Shown here one piece after another: positions 21,655 through 31,132 of a DNA stretch of 37,047 nt. Under the pieces are notes generated by a model. It was not told the origin of the DNA, searched no databases, and was given only the letters and a program-made list of their open reading frames with translations. A program made the translations under genes and the position numbers. Source of the stretch: Burkholderiales bacterium RIFOXYD12_FULL_59_19. Lineage in GTDB: Bacteria; Pseudomonadota; Gammaproteobacteria; Burkholderiales; Burkholderiaceae_C. The number at the start of each line of letters is the position of its first letter. Positions within the stretch are counted from its first letter, which is position 1. Location: assembly GCA_001771065.1 (NCBI GenBank), contig MESQ01000054.1, positions 42,496-79,542 on the forward strand, in the 5' to 3' direction.

Positions 21655-22140
21655 ATGCAACGTTCAAAAAATGATGTCTGGGTGGGCCTTTTTGTCCTCA
21701 TCGGTGCGGTGGCCATTTTGTTTTTGGCATTGCAGTCTGCCAACCTGCTGAGCCTGAGTTTTCAGAAAACCTACCAGGTCAAGGCCAAGTTTGACAATGT
21801 GGGTGGTGTCAAGCCCAAAGCGGCGGTGCGCAGTGCCGGTGTGGTGGTGGGTCGGGTCGACAACATCGTTTTTGACGACAAATCTTTCCAGGCCGTGGTC
21901 ACGCTGGCGCTGGAGAGTCGTTATATGTTTCCCAAAGACAGTTCACTGAAGATATTGACCAGTGGTTTGTTGGGTGAGCAGTATTTGGGCATTGAGCCCG
22001 GCGCTGAGGAAAAAACGTTGGTGGCGGGGGACACCATCTCCAGCACCCAGTCGGCCGTGGTGCTGGAAAATCTCATCAGCCAGTTCTTGTTCAGTAAAGC
22101 CGCTGAGCCAACTGACGGGAATGCCAGCCAGGGAAAATAA
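21655..22140 (+). CDS. mlaD: MCE-domain phospholipid-binding protein MlaD
   Basis: A 161-residue membrane-anchored MCE protein: a short cytoplasmic start, one transmembrane segment (VGLFVLIGAVAILFLAL) and a single MCE domain (YQVKAKFDNVGGVKPKAAVR, GLLGEQYLGIEPG). MlaD forms a periplasmic hexameric ring on the MlaFEDB complex. ATG 21655 is preceded by AGAAAGAAG. An in-frame upstream start at 21616 would give a poor leader. The stop overlaps the mlaA start by one base. Confidence 0.94.
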   Translation: MQRSKNDVWVGLFVLIGAVAILFLALQSANLLSLSFQKTYQVKAKFDNVGGVKPKAAVRSAGVVVGRVDNIVFDDKSFQAVVTLALESRYMFPKDSSLKILTSGLLGEQYLGIEPGAEEKTLVAGDTISSTQSAVVLENLISQFLFSKAAEPTDGNASQGK

Positions 22141-22904
22141 TGAGATCTTTTTGCAATCAACACAGCGGCATGATGGTCCGCAGTTTATGGGCTGGTTTTG
22201 CGCTGGTCATATTCACGCTGGGTGGCTGTGCCGCGGGCCCCAGCGCCAACCCGCGTGACCCGCTGGAGCCGTTCAACCGGGGCATGTACCAGTTGAATGA
22301 CGTGGTGGACCGCGCCGTGGTCAAACCGGTGGCCACGGTTTACCGCGATGTGCTGCCATCGCCGGTGCGTACCGGGGTGACCAATTTCTTTGCCAACCTG
22401 CAAGATGCTTGGTCTTTTGCCAACAACTCCCTGCAACTCAAGGGCGAAGCGGCAGGCAACAGCCTGGTACGTTTTGGTGTCAACACCTTCCTGGGTCTGG
22501 GCGGTGTACTTGACATTGCCTCCGAGATGCAAATTGAGCGTCACACCGAAGACTTTGGCCAGACGCTGGGTTATTGGGGTGTGGGTGCCGGCCCCTATGT
22601 GATCTTGCCGTTGCTGGGTCCCTCAACTTTGCGCGACACGGTGGCCTCACCCGTCGATGCGTATGGTAATTTTGTCGCGGGCATCGATCATGATGCGACG
22701 CGTAATGCACTGAACGCGGTGAACTTGTTGAATCAACGGTCCCGTTTGCTGGAGGCCTCCAAAATTTTGGACCAGGTCGCGCTGGATCCCTACACTTTTA
22801 CCCGCGATGCCTTTTTGCAGCGCCGTCAAAATGCGGTGTACGACGGCGATCCACCCGATGACGACGAGCCGGTTGAACCAACACAAGAAAATCAAGTCAA
22901 ATAA
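22140..22904 (+). CDS. mlaA: Outer-membrane phospholipid-removal lipoprotein MlaA (VacJ)
   Basis: A 254-residue lipoprotein with the lipobox LGGC. The VacJ core has DPLEPFNRGMYQLNDVVDRAVVKP, FFANLQDAWSFANNSLQLK, ERHTEDFGQTLGYWGVG and GPYVILPLLGPSTLRD. MlaA removes phospholipids from the outer leaflet of the outer membrane and hands them to MlaC. In E. coli vacJ is unlinked; here it is inside the mla operon, as in Burkholderia and relatives. The C-terminus is acidic. Confidence 0.94.
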   Translation: MRSFCNQHSGMMVRSLWAGFALVIFTLGGCAAGPSANPRDPLEPFNRGMYQLNDVVDRAVVKPVATVYRDVLPSPVRTGVTNFFANLQDAWSFANNSLQLKGEAAGNSLVRFGVNTFLGLGGVLDIASEMQIERHTEDFGQTLGYWGVGAGPYVILPLLGPSTLRDTVASPVDAYGNFVAGIDHDATRNALNAVNLLNQRSRLLEASKILDQVALDPYTFTRDAFLQRRQNAVYDGDPPDDDEPVEPTQENQVK

Positions 22905-22920
22905 ACAGAATGGGGAATAA

Positions 22921-23580
22921 ATGATGAACAGACGTTTTTTAAACCGGGGGCTGTTGGCTCTTGCCGCAAGCTTGTCTTTGCTCTTGTCAGCGCCCGTGTG
23001 CGCGGCAGATGAAGCCCCAGATGCGCTGATTAATCGGCTGACCAAGGAGGCACTTGACACCATCCAGGCCGACAAAGGTGTTCAGGCCGGTGATGTGTCG
23101 CGCATCATTGAACTGGTCGACGAGAAAGTCATGCCGCACCTGAATTTTCAACGCATGACCGCGTCTGCAGTTGGTCCCGCTTGGCGCCAAGCGACCCCGG
23201 AGCAACGCAAGCGCCTTGAGGCAGAGTTCAAGACCCTGTTGGTGCGCACCTATGCCGGTGCCATGAGCCAGGCCAGAAACCTGAGTTTTAGCGTCAAACC
23301 CCTGCGGGCCGCGGCGGATGACAAGGAAGTGATTGTGCGCACCTTGATCACGGGGCGCGGTGATCCGGTGCAACTGGACTACCGGCTTGAAAAAACATCG
23401 GGTGTCGGCGCTGGCTGGAAAATTTACAACCTCAACGTGCTGGGCGTCTGGCTGGTAGAAACCTACCGTAGCCAGTTTGCACAGGAAATTAACGCCAAAG
23501 GCCTTGATGGCCTGATCGCCACGCTGATTGAGCGCAACAAGTCCAACGCCGCTGCCAACGCCATGCCGGCCAAAGGTTGA
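22921..23580 (+). CDS. mlaC: Periplasmic phospholipid shuttle MlaC
   Basis: A 219-residue protein with an N-terminal signal peptide (cleavage probably after SAPVCA), then the Ttg2D/MlaC fold: VDEKVMPHLNFQRMTASAVGPAWRQATPEQ, LLVRTYAGAM, then GWKIYNLNVLGVWLVETYRSQF. It carries phospholipids between MlaA and the MlaFEDB complex. The start has GGGGAATAA upstream. mlaB begins 1 bp after its stop. Confidence 0.94.
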   Translation: MMNRRFLNRGLLALAASLSLLLSAPVCAADEAPDALINRLTKEALDTIQADKGVQAGDVSRIIELVDEKVMPHLNFQRMTASAVGPAWRQATPEQRKRLEAEFKTLLVRTYAGAMSQARNLSFSVKPLRAAADDKEVIVRTLITGRGDPVQLDYRLEKTSGVGAGWKIYNLNVLGVWLVETYRSQFAQEINAKGLDGLIATLIERNKSNAAANAMPAKG

Positions 23581-23581
23581 C

Positions 23582-23854
23582 ATGCTGGTGTTGCCTGAAG
23601 TGATCACGCAGGCCAACGCGGTGGCTTGTCTGGCGGCCTTGTCAAAGGATTTGTCTGGCCAAGCGCAAGCCGATGTGGTGCTGGACGCTGGAAATTTGAA
23701 ACGTTTTGACTCTGCGGCTTTGGCCTTGTTACTGGAAGTGCGTCGTGAGGTGCTCAAAATGGGCAAAAAATTTGTGCTCAAGGAAGCCCCGCAACGCCTG
23801 CAAGACTTGGCTGCTTTGTACGGCATCACCGAACTGCTGCCGTCTCAGCCTTAA
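23582..23854 (+). CDS. mlaB: STAS-domain protein MlaB
   Basis: A 90-residue STAS-domain protein. The core is VVLDAGNLKRFDSAALALLLEVRREV, with the conserved D-S-A-A turn, then KFVLKEAPQRLQDLAALYGI. MlaB binds MlaF and is needed for stable assembly of the transporter. The frame is open upstream into mlaC; ATG 23582, one base after the mlaC stop, gives the normal STAS length. It is the last mla gene; the ABC exporter starts 23 bp later. Confidence 0.9.
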   Translation: MLVLPEVITQANAVACLAALSKDLSGQAQADVVLDAGNLKRFDSAALALLLEVRREVLKMGKKFVLKEAPQRLQDLAALYGITELLPSQP

Positions 23855-23877
23855 GCCCCCGGTAAAATAGCGGCCCC

Positions 23878-24819
23878 ATGCCCGCCATCTCATTCCAGTC
23901 CGTCTCCAAAAGTTACCCTTCCCCACGCGGCCCGCAGGGCAGCACCTTTCTTGCGCTTGACGACGTGAGTCTGGCCGTTGAAGAAGGAGAATTTTTTGGT
24001 CTGCTCGGCCCCAACGGCGCCGGAAAAACCACCCTGATCACTATTTTGGCGGGGCTTGCCAAGGCCAGTGCCGGGCGCGTCAGCGTGATGGGCCATGACG
24101 TGCAAACCGACTTTGCCGCCGCCCGCCGTGCCTTGGGCGTGGTGCCGCAAGAGCTGGTGTTTGACCCTTTTTTCAAGGTGCGCGAGGCGCTGTTGTTCCA
24201 GTCAGGTTACTTCGGTGTCAAAAACAACGCTGCCTGGGTCGACGAACTGCTCGATCACCTGGGCCTCACTGACAAGGCCAACGCCAATATGCGCGCACTC
24301 TCGGGCGGCATGAAACGCCGGGTGCTGGTGGCGCTGGCGCTGGTGCACAAACCGCCCGTGATTGTGCTGGACGAGCCCACCGCCGGGGTTGACGTGGAGT
24401 TGCGCCAGACGCTGTGGCACTTTATTGCCAAGCTTAATAAACAGGGGCACACCGTTTTGTTGACCACCCATTACCTGGAAGAGGCAGAAGCCCTGTGCGG
24501 CCGTATTGCCATGCTGAAAACGGGCAAGGTGGTGGCGCTTGACAGCACCAGTGCGTTGCTCAGTGCGGCATCCGGCAATGTGTTGCGCTGCACGGTTGAT
24601 GGCGACCTGCCACCCGATTTGGCCAGCCTGGTGCGTGTCACCGGGCGCGTGGTGCAATTGCCCGCCAAAGATGCGGGTGCAGTGGAACAGTACCTGGCGC
24701 AAATCCGCCAGGCCGGCCTGCAGGCGCAAGACATCGAAATTCGTCGCCCTGACCTCGAAGACGTATTTTTAAAAGTGATGCAACAACACCCCGGCCGCGA
24801 TGATCGGAGCCCCGTATGA
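23878..24819 (+). CDS. ABC-2 type exporter ATP-binding protein (YadG-like)
   Basis: A 313-residue ABC ATPase. Walker A is GPNGAGKTT, the Q-loop is GVVPQEL, the signature is LSGGMKRR, Walker B is VIVLDEPTAGVD and the H-loop is TTHYLEEAE. It has the C-terminal extension typical of YadG/CcmA-type exporters. It pairs with the permease that overlaps it by 4 bp. The substrate is unknown. In many betaproteobacteria this pair follows mlaFEDACB, which hints at an envelope role, but that is inference. Confidence 0.9.
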   Translation: MPAISFQSVSKSYPSPRGPQGSTFLALDDVSLAVEEGEFFGLLGPNGAGKTTLITILAGLAKASAGRVSVMGHDVQTDFAAARRALGVVPQELVFDPFFKVREALLFQSGYFGVKNNAAWVDELLDHLGLTDKANANMRALSGGMKRRVLVALALVHKPPVIVLDEPTAGVDVELRQTLWHFIAKLNKQGHTVLLTTHYLEEAEALCGRIAMLKTGKVVALDSTSALLSAASGNVLRCTVDGDLPPDLASLVRVTGRVVQLPAKDAGAVEQYLAQIRQAGLQAQDIEIRRPDLEDVFLKVMQQHPGRDDRSPV

Positions 24820-25571
24820 CCGGCTGGCAAATGCTGCTTTTTAAGGAAGTGCTGCGCTTTTGGCGGGTGGCGGCACAGACCATCACCGGCCCGATCTTGA
24901 CCGCGCTGCTGTACCTGTTGGTCTTTGGCCAGGCGCTGGAGTCGCACGTCAAGGTCTATGACAACGTGAGTTACACCGCATTTTTGGTGCCCGGCCTGGC
25001 CATGATGAGCCTGTTGCAAAACGCCTTTGCCAACAGCTCGTCCTCGCTGGTTGCCAGCAAAGTCATGGGCAACCTGGTGTTTTTGTTACTGACCCCCTTG
25101 TCCGCCTGGCACTGGTTTGTGGCCTATGTGGGGGCGGCAGTGGTGCGTGGCCTGGTGGTCGGCTCAGGGGTGTTGGTGGTGTCGCTGTTGTTTGCCGTGC
25201 CACCGTTGGCGCAGCCGGTGTGGGCGCTGCTTTTTGCCGTGCTGGGCGCGGCCTTGATGGGTTCGCTGGGCGTGGTGGCGGGTTTGTGGTCAGAAAAATT
25301 TGACCAGATGGCCGCTTTCCAGAACTTTGTGGTCATGCCCATGACGTTCTTGAGCGGTGTTTTTTATTCCATCCATTCCCTGCCGCCGTTTTGGCAAACC
25401 GTGAGCCATTTCAATCCGTTTTTTTACATGATCGACGGCTTTCGTTTTGGCTTTTTTGGGGTCAGCGATGTCTCGCCCTGGTTCAGCCTGGGCGTGGTGG
25501 CAGCAGCGACAGCGGGTGTGGGTGTGTGGGCGCTGTTGCTGCTGCGTGTGGGTTACAAAATCCGTTCCTGA
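24816..25571 (+). CDS. ABC-2 type exporter permease (YadH-like)
   Basis: A 251-residue inner-membrane protein with about six hydrophobic segments and the ABC-2 permease pattern: TGPILTALLYLLVFGQAL, TAFLVPGLAMMSLLQNAFANSS, then FVVMPMTFLSGVFYSIHSLP and FNPFFYMIDGFR. It is coupled to the YadG-like ATPase by an ATGA overlap. Together they should form a (YadG)2(YadH)2 exporter of unknown substrate. Confidence 0.9.
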   Translation: MTGWQMLLFKEVLRFWRVAAQTITGPILTALLYLLVFGQALESHVKVYDNVSYTAFLVPGLAMMSLLQNAFANSSSSLVASKVMGNLVFLLLTPLSAWHWFVAYVGAAVVRGLVVGSGVLVVSLLFAVPPLAQPVWALLFAVLGAALMGSLGVVAGLWSEKFDQMAAFQNFVVMPMTFLSGVFYSIHSLPPFWQTVSHFNPFFYMIDGFRFGFFGVSDVSPWFSLGVVAAATAGVGVWALLLLRVGYKIRS

Positions 25572-25606
25572 TGAACCGCGCCGTGAACACACTGTTTGGG
25601 CTTGCT

Positions 25607-25652
25607 GTAGGGTCGACTTCAGTCGACCATGGCGGGTGTAAGTCCGCCCTAC
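25607..25652. repeat. REPIN-like inverted pair of REP hairpins
   Basis: Starts GTAG and ends CTAC (its inverse). Inside are two hairpins: GGTCGAC/GTCGACC around TTCA (25611-25628) and GGCGG/CCGCC (25631-25648). This is the layout of two REPs facing each other, with the GTAG tetranucleotide at each outer end. It lies in the gap between the exporter permease and bolA. It may act as a transcription attenuator. Confidence 0.75.
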
Positions 25653-25710
25653 GGGGTTGATAGGCTAACTCGTATTAACGACGATTTGAAGAATTCAAGA
25701 AAGTAAACAC

Positions 25711-25953
25711 ATGACTGCTGACCAAATCAAACAACTCATTGCCAATGGCCTGGCGTGTGACTACCTCACGCTCGAAGGGGACGGCCGCCACTGGTATGCG
25801 GTGGTGGTCTCCCCCGAGTTTGATGGCAAACGTGCCATCGCACGCCATCAGCGGGTGTATGCCTGCCTGGGCGACAAGATGAAAACCGATGAAGTTCATG
25901 CCCTGTCCATCAAAGCCTTCACGCCCGCCGAATGGGCGGCACAGCCGGTCTGA
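25711..25953 (+). CDS. ibaG: BolA-family protein, IbaG/YrbA type
   Basis: An 80-residue BolA-fold protein: VVVSPEFDGKRAIARHQRVYACLGDKM, then the conserved VHALSIKAFTP. The IbaG/YrbA subfamily sits next to murA, as here, and works with monothiol glutaredoxin in iron-sulfur trafficking or acid response. ATG 25711 has AAGAAAG upstream. The murA start is 3 bp after its stop, so they are cotranscribed. Confidence 0.9.
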   Translation: MTADQIKQLIANGLACDYLTLEGDGRHWYAVVVSPEFDGKRAIARHQRVYACLGDKMKTDEVHALSIKAFTPAEWAAQPV

Positions 25954-25956
25954 GCC

Positions 25957-27231
25957 ATGGATAAATTATTGATTCGCGGCGGCCGGCCATTGCACGGCAC
26001 CGTCATGATTTCCGGGGCAAAAAATGCAGCTCTGCCCGAGCTGTGTGCAGCCTTGCTGACGGCTGAGCCCGTCACCCTGCGCAACGTGCCACGCCTGCAG
26101 GACGTGGCCACCATGCTCAAGCTGATTCGCAACATGGGTGTCAGCACCCAGCAGGCAGATGACGGCAGTGTGGTGCTCAATGCCAGCAGCCTGAATAACC
26201 CGGAAGCCCCTTACGAGTTGGTCAAAACCATGCGCGCATCGGTGCTGGCGTTGGGCCCGCTGCTGGCCCGTTTTGGTCACGCGCGGGTGTCGCTGCCGGG
26301 GGGCTGCGCCATTGGCTCGCGCCCGGTCGACCAGCACATCAAGGGCCTGACGGCCATGGGTGCCGAGATTGCCGTCGAGCATGGTTACATGGTTGCAAAA
26401 CTGCCGGCCGGGCGCACGCGCCTCAAGGGCGCGCGTATTGCGACCGACATGGTGACAGTCACCGGCACCGAGAACTTCATGATGGCCGCCGTGCTGGCCG
26501 AGGGCAAAACCATTCTGGAAAACGCCGCGCAGGAGCCCGAGATCCCGGACCTGGCCGAGATGCTGATCCAGATGGGCGCACACATCGAAGGCCATGGTAC
26601 CAGCCGCATCGTCATCCATGGGGTTGAGACCTTGCATGGCTGTACCCATCAGGTGGTGGCCGACCGTATTGAAACCGGTACATTTTTGTGTGCCGTGGCC
26701 GCCGCTGGTGGCGACGTGGTGGCGCAGCATGGCCGCATTGAGCACCTTGAAGCGGTGGTGGAAAAGCTGCGCGACGCGGGTGTGATGGTCAGCAAATTGG
26801 CCGACGGCATTCGGGTTCAGTCGGGCGGTGCCCGCCAGCTCAGGGCGCAGAATTTCCGCACCACCGAATACCCCGGTTTTCCGACCGACATGCAGGCCCA
26901 GTTCATGGCGCTCAACACCGTGGCGCAGGGTTCGGCGCTGGTGACCGAGACCATTTTTGAGAACCGCTTCATGCACGTCAATGAACTGGTTCGGCTGGGT
27001 GCCAACATCCAGATCGACGGCAAAGTGGCCATGGTGGAAGGCGTGCACGCCTTGTCCGGTGCCACCGTGATGGCGACCGACCTGCGCGCCTCGGCCAGCC
27101 TGGTGATTGCCGGCCTGGTGGCGGAAGGCGAAACCCTGATCGACCGCATTTATCACCTCGACCGTGGCTACGACCAGATGGAAGCCAAGCTGCGCGGCCT
27201 GGGGGCCGACATTGAAAGAGTCAAATCATGA
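25957..27231 (+). CDS. murA: UDP-N-acetylglucosamine 1-carboxyvinyltransferase
   Basis: MurA transfers enolpyruvate from PEP to UDP-GlcNAc, the first committed step of peptidoglycan synthesis. It is 424 residues. K22 lies in [11 protein letters not shown]; the PEP-reactive, fosfomycin-targeted cysteine is C117 in [15 protein letters not shown]. Later conserved stretches are [14 protein letters not shown] and [14 protein letters not shown]. The length is normal. The stop overlaps hisG by ATGA. Confidence 0.98.
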   Translation: MDKLLIRGGRPLHGTVMISGAKNAALPELCAALLTAEPVTLRNVPRLQDVATMLKLIRNMGVSTQQADDGSVVLNASSLNNPEAPYELVKTMRASVLALGPLLARFGHARVSLPGGCAIGSRPVDQHIKGLTAMGAEIAVEHGYMVAKLPAGRTRLKGARIATDMVTVTGTENFMMAAVLAEGKTILENAAQEPEIPDLAEMLIQMGAHIEGHGTSRIVIHGVETLHGCTHQVVADRIETGTFLCAVAAAGGDVVAQHGRIEHLEAVVEKLRDAGVMVSKLADGIRVQSGGARQLRAQNFRTTEYPGFPTDMQAQFMALNTVAQGSALVTETIFENRFMHVNELVRLGANIQIDGKVAMVEGVHALSGATVMATDLRASASLVIAGLVAEGETLIDRIYHLDRGYDQMEAKLRGLGADIERVKS

Positions 27232-27866
27232 TCACCCTGGCCCTGTCCAAAGGACGTATTTTTGAAGAAACCCTGCCCTTGCTCAAAGCTGCAGGCATTG
27301 AGGTGCTGGAAGACCCTGAAAAATCACGCAAGCTGATCCTCACCACCAACCAGCCCGACGTGCGCGTGCTGGTGGTGCGCGCTACCGACGTGCCCACCTA
27401 TGTGCAGTATGGTGGCGCCGACCTTGGTATCACGGGCAAGGACACGCTGCTGGAGCATGGCAGCCAGGGCCTGTACCAGCCGCTTGACTTGCAAATCGCC
27501 AAGTGCCGCATCAGTGTGGCGGTGCGCTCTGATTTTGATTACCCGAGTGCCGTCAAAAAAGGCTCGCGCCTGACGGTGGCCACCAAATACGTGGCGATCT
27601 CAAGGGACTTTTTTGCCGCCAAGGGTGTGCACGTGGACCTGATCAAGCTCTATGGCAGTATGGAGCTAGCCCCGTTGGTGGGCATGGCCGATGCCATTGT
27701 CGACCTGGTCTCGACCGGCAACACCCTCAAGGCCAACCATCTGGTCGAGGTTGAGCACATCATGGACATCAGCTCGCGCCTGGTGGTGAACCAGGCCGCA
27801 CTCAAGCTCAAGCAGGCGCCTATTCGCAAGATCATTGATGCGTTCGCTTCAGCCATCGGCAAATAA
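27228..27866 (+). CDS. hisG: ATP phosphoribosyltransferase, short form
   Basis: First step of histidine synthesis: ATP + PRPP to phosphoribosyl-ATP. At 212 residues it is the short form, lacking the C-terminal regulatory domain, and should need a HisZ partner (not in this window). Conserved stretches are [38 protein letters not shown] and the PRPP loop [16 protein letters not shown]. It is coupled to murA by a 4-bp overlap, and hisD follows 16 bp later. Confidence 0.97.
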   Translation: MITLALSKGRIFEETLPLLKAAGIEVLEDPEKSRKLILTTNQPDVRVLVVRATDVPTYVQYGGADLGITGKDTLLEHGSQGLYQPLDLQIAKCRISVAVRSDFDYPSAVKKGSRLTVATKYVAISRDFFAAKGVHVDLIKLYGSMELAPLVGMADAIVDLVSTGNTLKANHLVEVEHIMDISSRLVVNQAALKLKQAPIRKIIDAFASAIGK

Positions 27867-27882
27867 ATTCGGAATGAATGCC

Positions 27883-29202
27883 ATGTCAACTACCGCTCAC
27901 CCCGCCCGCCTATCAACCGCCAGCAACAACTTTGAGACTGATTTCAAGGCGCGCCTGCATTGGTCGGCCGAAACCGATGCCGGCATCGAGCAACGCGTGG
28001 CTGATATTTTGCGTGACGTGCAACAGCGTGGTGATGCCGCCGTGCTGGACTACACCGCGCGTTTTGATGGCCTGCAAACCACCGCGATGACCGAGCTGGA
28101 ACTGACCCAGACCGAGCTCAAGGTGGCTTTTGATGGTTTGCCGGCGGTTCAACGTGTTGCCCTGCAAGCCGCAGCAGCCCGGGTACGCAGTTACCACGAA
28201 GCCCAGCGCAAGGCCAGTGGCGAAAGCTGGAGCTACCGCGACGAGGACGGCACGCTGCTGGGCCAAAAAGTCACGCCGCTGGACCGGGTTGGCATTTATG
28301 TGCCCGGCGGCAAGGCCGCTTACCCGAGCAGTGTGCTGATGAACGCCATTCCGGCGCACGTGGCGGGTGTGGCCGAGATCATCATGGTGGTGCCTACCCC
28401 CAAAGGTGAAAAAAACATGCTGGTGCTGGCTGCCGCCTATGTGGCCGGTGTCACCCGCGCCTTCACCGTGGGCGGCGCCCAGGCGGTGGCCGCGCTCGCC
28501 TATGGCACCGAAACCATCCCCAAAGTGGACAAAATCACCGGCCCGGGCAATGCCTACGTGGCTGCTGCCAAACGCCGCGTTTTTGGTACCGTCGGCATCG
28601 ACATGATTGCCGGACCCAGCGAGATCCTGGTGCTTGCAGATGGCAGCACACCACCCGACTGGGTGGCGATGGACCTGTTCAGCCAGGCTGAGCACGACGA
28701 ACTGGCGCAAAGCATTTTGCTGTGTCCCGATGCCGCCTACATCGACCAAGTGCAGGCTAGCATTAACCGACTGCTGCCCGAGATGCCACGGCGCGAGATC
28801 ATCGCCAAGTCGCTTACCGACCGCGGTGCTTTGATTTTGACCCGCCGCATGGAAGAAGCCTGCGACATCAGCAACCGCATTGCGCCGGAACACCTGGAGG
28901 TGTCCAGTCGCGACCCGCACCGCTGGGAGCCATTGCTTAAACACGCCGGTGCCATTTTTCTGGGCGCCTACACCAGCGAATCGCTCGGCGACTACTGCGC
29001 CGGCCCCAACCACGTGCTGCCCACCAGCGGCACCGCGCGATTTTCATCGCCGCTAGGCGTCTATGACTTTCAGAAGCGCAGCAGCCTGATCGAAGTCAGC
29101 GAAGCCGGTGCCCAGACCCTGGGCCAGATCGCCTCCACGCTGGCCCATGGCGAGGGCCTGCAGGCCCATGCACGGGCAGCGGAGATGCGGCTCAAGTTCT
29201 AA
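27883..29202 (+). CDS. hisD: Histidinol dehydrogenase
   Basis: Last two steps of histidine synthesis: NAD-dependent oxidation of histidinol to histidine, zinc enzyme. It is 439 residues from ATG 27883, which has GGAATG upstream; two more in-frame ATGs upstream (27835, 27874) are less likely. Conserved stretches are [34 protein letters not shown], the zinc/substrate region [24 protein letters not shown] and [14 protein letters not shown]. In most relatives hisC and hisB follow; here the operon ends with a stem-loop and the urease accessory genes on the other strand. Confidence 0.98.
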   Translation: MSTTAHPARLSTASNNFETDFKARLHWSAETDAGIEQRVADILRDVQQRGDAAVLDYTARFDGLQTTAMTELELTQTELKVAFDGLPAVQRVALQAAAARVRSYHEAQRKASGESWSYRDEDGTLLGQKVTPLDRVGIYVPGGKAAYPSSVLMNAIPAHVAGVAEIIMVVPTPKGEKNMLVLAAAYVAGVTRAFTVGGAQAVAALAYGTETIPKVDKITGPGNAYVAAAKRRVFGTVGIDMIAGPSEILVLADGSTPPDWVAMDLFSQAEHDELAQSILLCPDAAYIDQVQASINRLLPEMPRREIIAKSLTDRGALILTRRMEEACDISNRIAPEHLEVSSRDPHRWEPLLKHAGAIFLGAYTSESLGDYCAGPNHVLPTSGTARFSSPLGVYDFQKRSSLIEVSEAGAQTLGQIASTLAHGEGLQAHARAAEMRLKF

Positions 29203-29205
29203 AAA

Positions 29206-29240
29206 TTTGCTATTTCAAGATTGAATCTTGAAATAGCAAA
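29206..29240. terminator. Perfect 16-bp stem-loop between convergent hisD and ureG
   Basis: TTTGCTATTTCAAGAT and ATCTTGAAATAGCAAA are exact complements around a TGA loop, with A-runs just outside. It lies 4 bp after the hisD stop and 57 bp before the ureG stop, between convergent operons. It can serve as a bidirectional terminator, though the stem is AT-rich and no long T-tract follows on either strand. Confidence 0.65.
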
Positions 29241-29296
29241 AACGGCCAGGCTATACGCCCGCTCAGAGGCCGAAGTTGGCAGGGTGACCGTCTGGC

Positions 29297-29956
29297 TCAC
29301 GCGCTTTGCAGCATGCCTTTCTGCTCAATGAAGGCCACCACCTGCGCCAGCCCGTCCAGCGTTTTTAGATTGGTCATGACAAAGGGCTTGAGCCCTTTGG
29401 GTGTGGTGCGCATGCGCACGGTGTCCGCACGCATCACCTCCAGGTTGGCACCCACATAAGGCGCCAGGTCGGTTTTGTTGATCACAAACAAGTCGCTCTT
29501 GGTGATGCCGGGGCCGCCCTTGCGTGGGATTTTTTCGCCAGCGGCCACGTCAATCACATAGATCGTCAGGTCGGACAGCTCGGGGCTGAAGGTGGCGGCC
29601 AGGTTGTCGCCGCCGCTCTCGATGAACACAATGTCGGCATTCGGAAAATCCACGAGCATGCGGTCAATCGCCTCCAGGTTGATCGACGCGTCTTCACGGA
29701 TGGCGGTGTGTGGGCAACCGCCGGTCTCCACCCCCATGATGCGCTCGGCCGGCAGGGCGCCGCTCACGGTCAGCAGGCGCTGGTCTTCCTTGGTGTAGAT
29801 GTCATTGGTGATGGCCACCAGGTCGTACTGGTCGCGCATGGCCTTGCACAGCATTTCCAGCAGCGTGGTTTTGCCGGAGCCCACCGGGCCACCGATGCCC
29901 ACACGCAAAGGGGGCAGGGGCTTGGTGCGGTTTTTGATGTGATGTAGTGAGGTCAT
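29297..29956 (-). CDS. ureG: Urease accessory GTPase UreG
   Basis: GTPase that drives nickel delivery into apo-urease. It is 219 residues. The P-loop is [15 protein letters not shown], the metal-binding motif is [18 protein letters not shown], then [19 protein letters not shown], and the guanine-specificity motif is [13 protein letters not shown]. The open frame extends far upstream through ureF, but ATG 29956, 8 bp after the ureF stop and preceded by an AGCCACACC stretch, gives the normal N-terminus ([12 protein letters not shown]). It is the last gene of the ureEFG block. Confidence 0.97.
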   Translation of the reverse strand: MTSLHHIKNRTKPLPPLRVGIGGPVGSGKTTLLEMLCKAMRDQYDLVAITNDIYTKEDQRLLTVSGALPAERIMGVETGGCPHTAIREDASINLEAIDRMLVDFPNADIVFIESGGDNLAATFSPELSDLTIYVIDVAAGEKIPRKGGPGITKSDLFVINKTDLAPYVGANLEVMRADTVRMRTTPKGLKPFVMTNLKTLDGLAQVVAFIEQKGMLQSA

Positions 29957-29964
29957 GGTGTGGC

Positions 29965-30642
29965 TCAGGAACGGAAAAGACGTGAATACTGGACTTCGTG
30001 CTGGGCACTCAAAATGGCCAGCATCGGTGAAAAGGCCTGGCGCGCGTGGTCTGGCAACAACAACGCGTGGTCGATGGCCGCAGGAATGGCTGCCGACAAG
30101 GCAGAAAGGATGCGCTGCCCGGCGCTTTGGCCCAGCGGCACCGATTTGATCGCGGCTTGCACCATGTTTTCGGCCCAGCCAAAAGCGTAGGCCAGCAGGC
30201 ACTCGCGCACGGGCGCGCCGGTGGCGCTGGCGGCCAGCGCAAAGGCCAGCGGATAAGTGGGCTGCAGCTCGGCCAGCAGTCCGATTTGCGACGGGGTGGC
30301 GGTGGTGTGGTTGCGCAGCCATTCCAGCAGGGACCGACCCATTTGTTCGGTCTGCGCCCGCAGCTCGCTGCTCTCGCGCGTCTGCAGCACCCAGGTGTTG
30401 AGGGCCGCAATGCGGCTGGCGTCTGTGGCCCTCCATGCCGGAATGGCCTGGGCCAAGACCGCCAAGTCACCGCGCGCCAGGCTCAGTTCAAGCTGGTCGA
30501 GCAGCCAGGCAGCGGCCTCAAGTTCTGTCGTGACGCGGGCTGACTCGACTGCTGCCTCTAGGCCTTCCGAATAAGAAAAACCACCAATCGGCAATGCCGG
30601 CGAGGCCAGCCACATGAGTTGCAGCAGGCTGGTGTCATGCAT
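29965..30642 (-). CDS. ureF: Urease accessory protein UreF
   Basis: Accessory protein that forms the UreDFG complex and gates UreG activity. It is 225 residues from ATG 30642 ([14 protein letters not shown]), which overlaps the ureE 3' end by 8 bp. The UreF signature [22 protein letters not shown] is clear, as are the helical [25 protein letters not shown] and [12 protein letters not shown]. An upstream in-frame start at 30708 would read through ureE's His-rich tail and is unlikely. Confidence 0.95.
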   Translation of the reverse strand: MHDTSLLQLMWLASPALPIGGFSYSEGLEAAVESARVTTELEAAAWLLDQLELSLARGDLAVLAQAIPAWRATDASRIAALNTWVLQTRESSELRAQTEQMGRSLLEWLRNHTTATPSQIGLLAELQPTYPLAFALAASATGAPVRECLLAYAFGWAENMVQAAIKSVPLGQSAGQRILSALSAAIPAAIDHALLLPDHARQAFSPMLAILSAQHEVQYSRLFRS

Positions 30643-31132
30643 GGTGGTGATCGTGGTCATGCCCATGCGCATGACCGCCGCTGGCATAGGCACCACTCTC
30701 CGGCTCAAACGCCTCGTTGACTTCCACCACGATCAAATGCATGGCACGCAGCATGTCGGCCAGCACATGGTCGGGCTCGATCTTGAGGTGGTCGGGTTTG
30801 AGTTCGATCGGCACATGGCGGTTGCCCAGGTGGTAGGCCGCGCGGATCAAGTCAAATGGCGTACCGTGGTGGGGGCAGTGGGTAATTTTCAGCACGGTCT
30901 GGGGTGCGGCCACCACCTTGATCAGCGAGCCGTCTTGCGCCACCAGCACGTCGCCCCCGCGCAGCACCGTACCGCGCGGCAAAAATATGCCAATCTGTCG
31001 CCCGGCAGAGTCAATGGTTTCAAAGCGGCTTTTCTGCCGCACGTCCCAGTCGAGCTCAATACTGGCGGCACGTTTGAGCAAGGCGGCCGCCAGGCCCTGG
31101 CCTTGCGCAATGAGTTTGTTGATGGTGAGCAT
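30635..31132 (-). CDS. ureE: Urease accessory nickel metallochaperone UreE
   Basis: A 165-residue nickel-binding dimer that supplies nickel to UreG. The N-terminal domain ([29 protein letters not shown]) is followed by the metal-binding domain ([24 protein letters not shown]) and a histidine-rich tail ([14 protein letters not shown]). It should follow ureC directly, but the 5-kb cassette block separates them, so ureEFG probably needs its own promoter upstream of 31132. None is obvious. Confidence 0.96.
   Translation of the reverse strand: MLTINKLIAQGQGLAAALLKRAASIELDWDVRQKSRFETIDSAGRQIGIFLPRGTVLRGGDVLVAQDGSLIKVVAAPQTVLKITHCPHHGTPFDLIRAAYHLGNRHVPIELKPDHLKIEPDHVLADMLRAMHLIVVEVNEAFEPESGAYASGGHAHGHDHDHHHA

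Noticed and set aside
25966..29013. Long minus-strand frames opposite murA and hisD (396 and 366 codons)
   Set aside because: Antisense shadows of conserved genes with His/Gln-rich composition typical of reversed codons.
29957..30436. Upstream extension of the UreG frame
   Set aside because: It overlaps ureF in another frame; UreG has its standard N-terminus at 29956.
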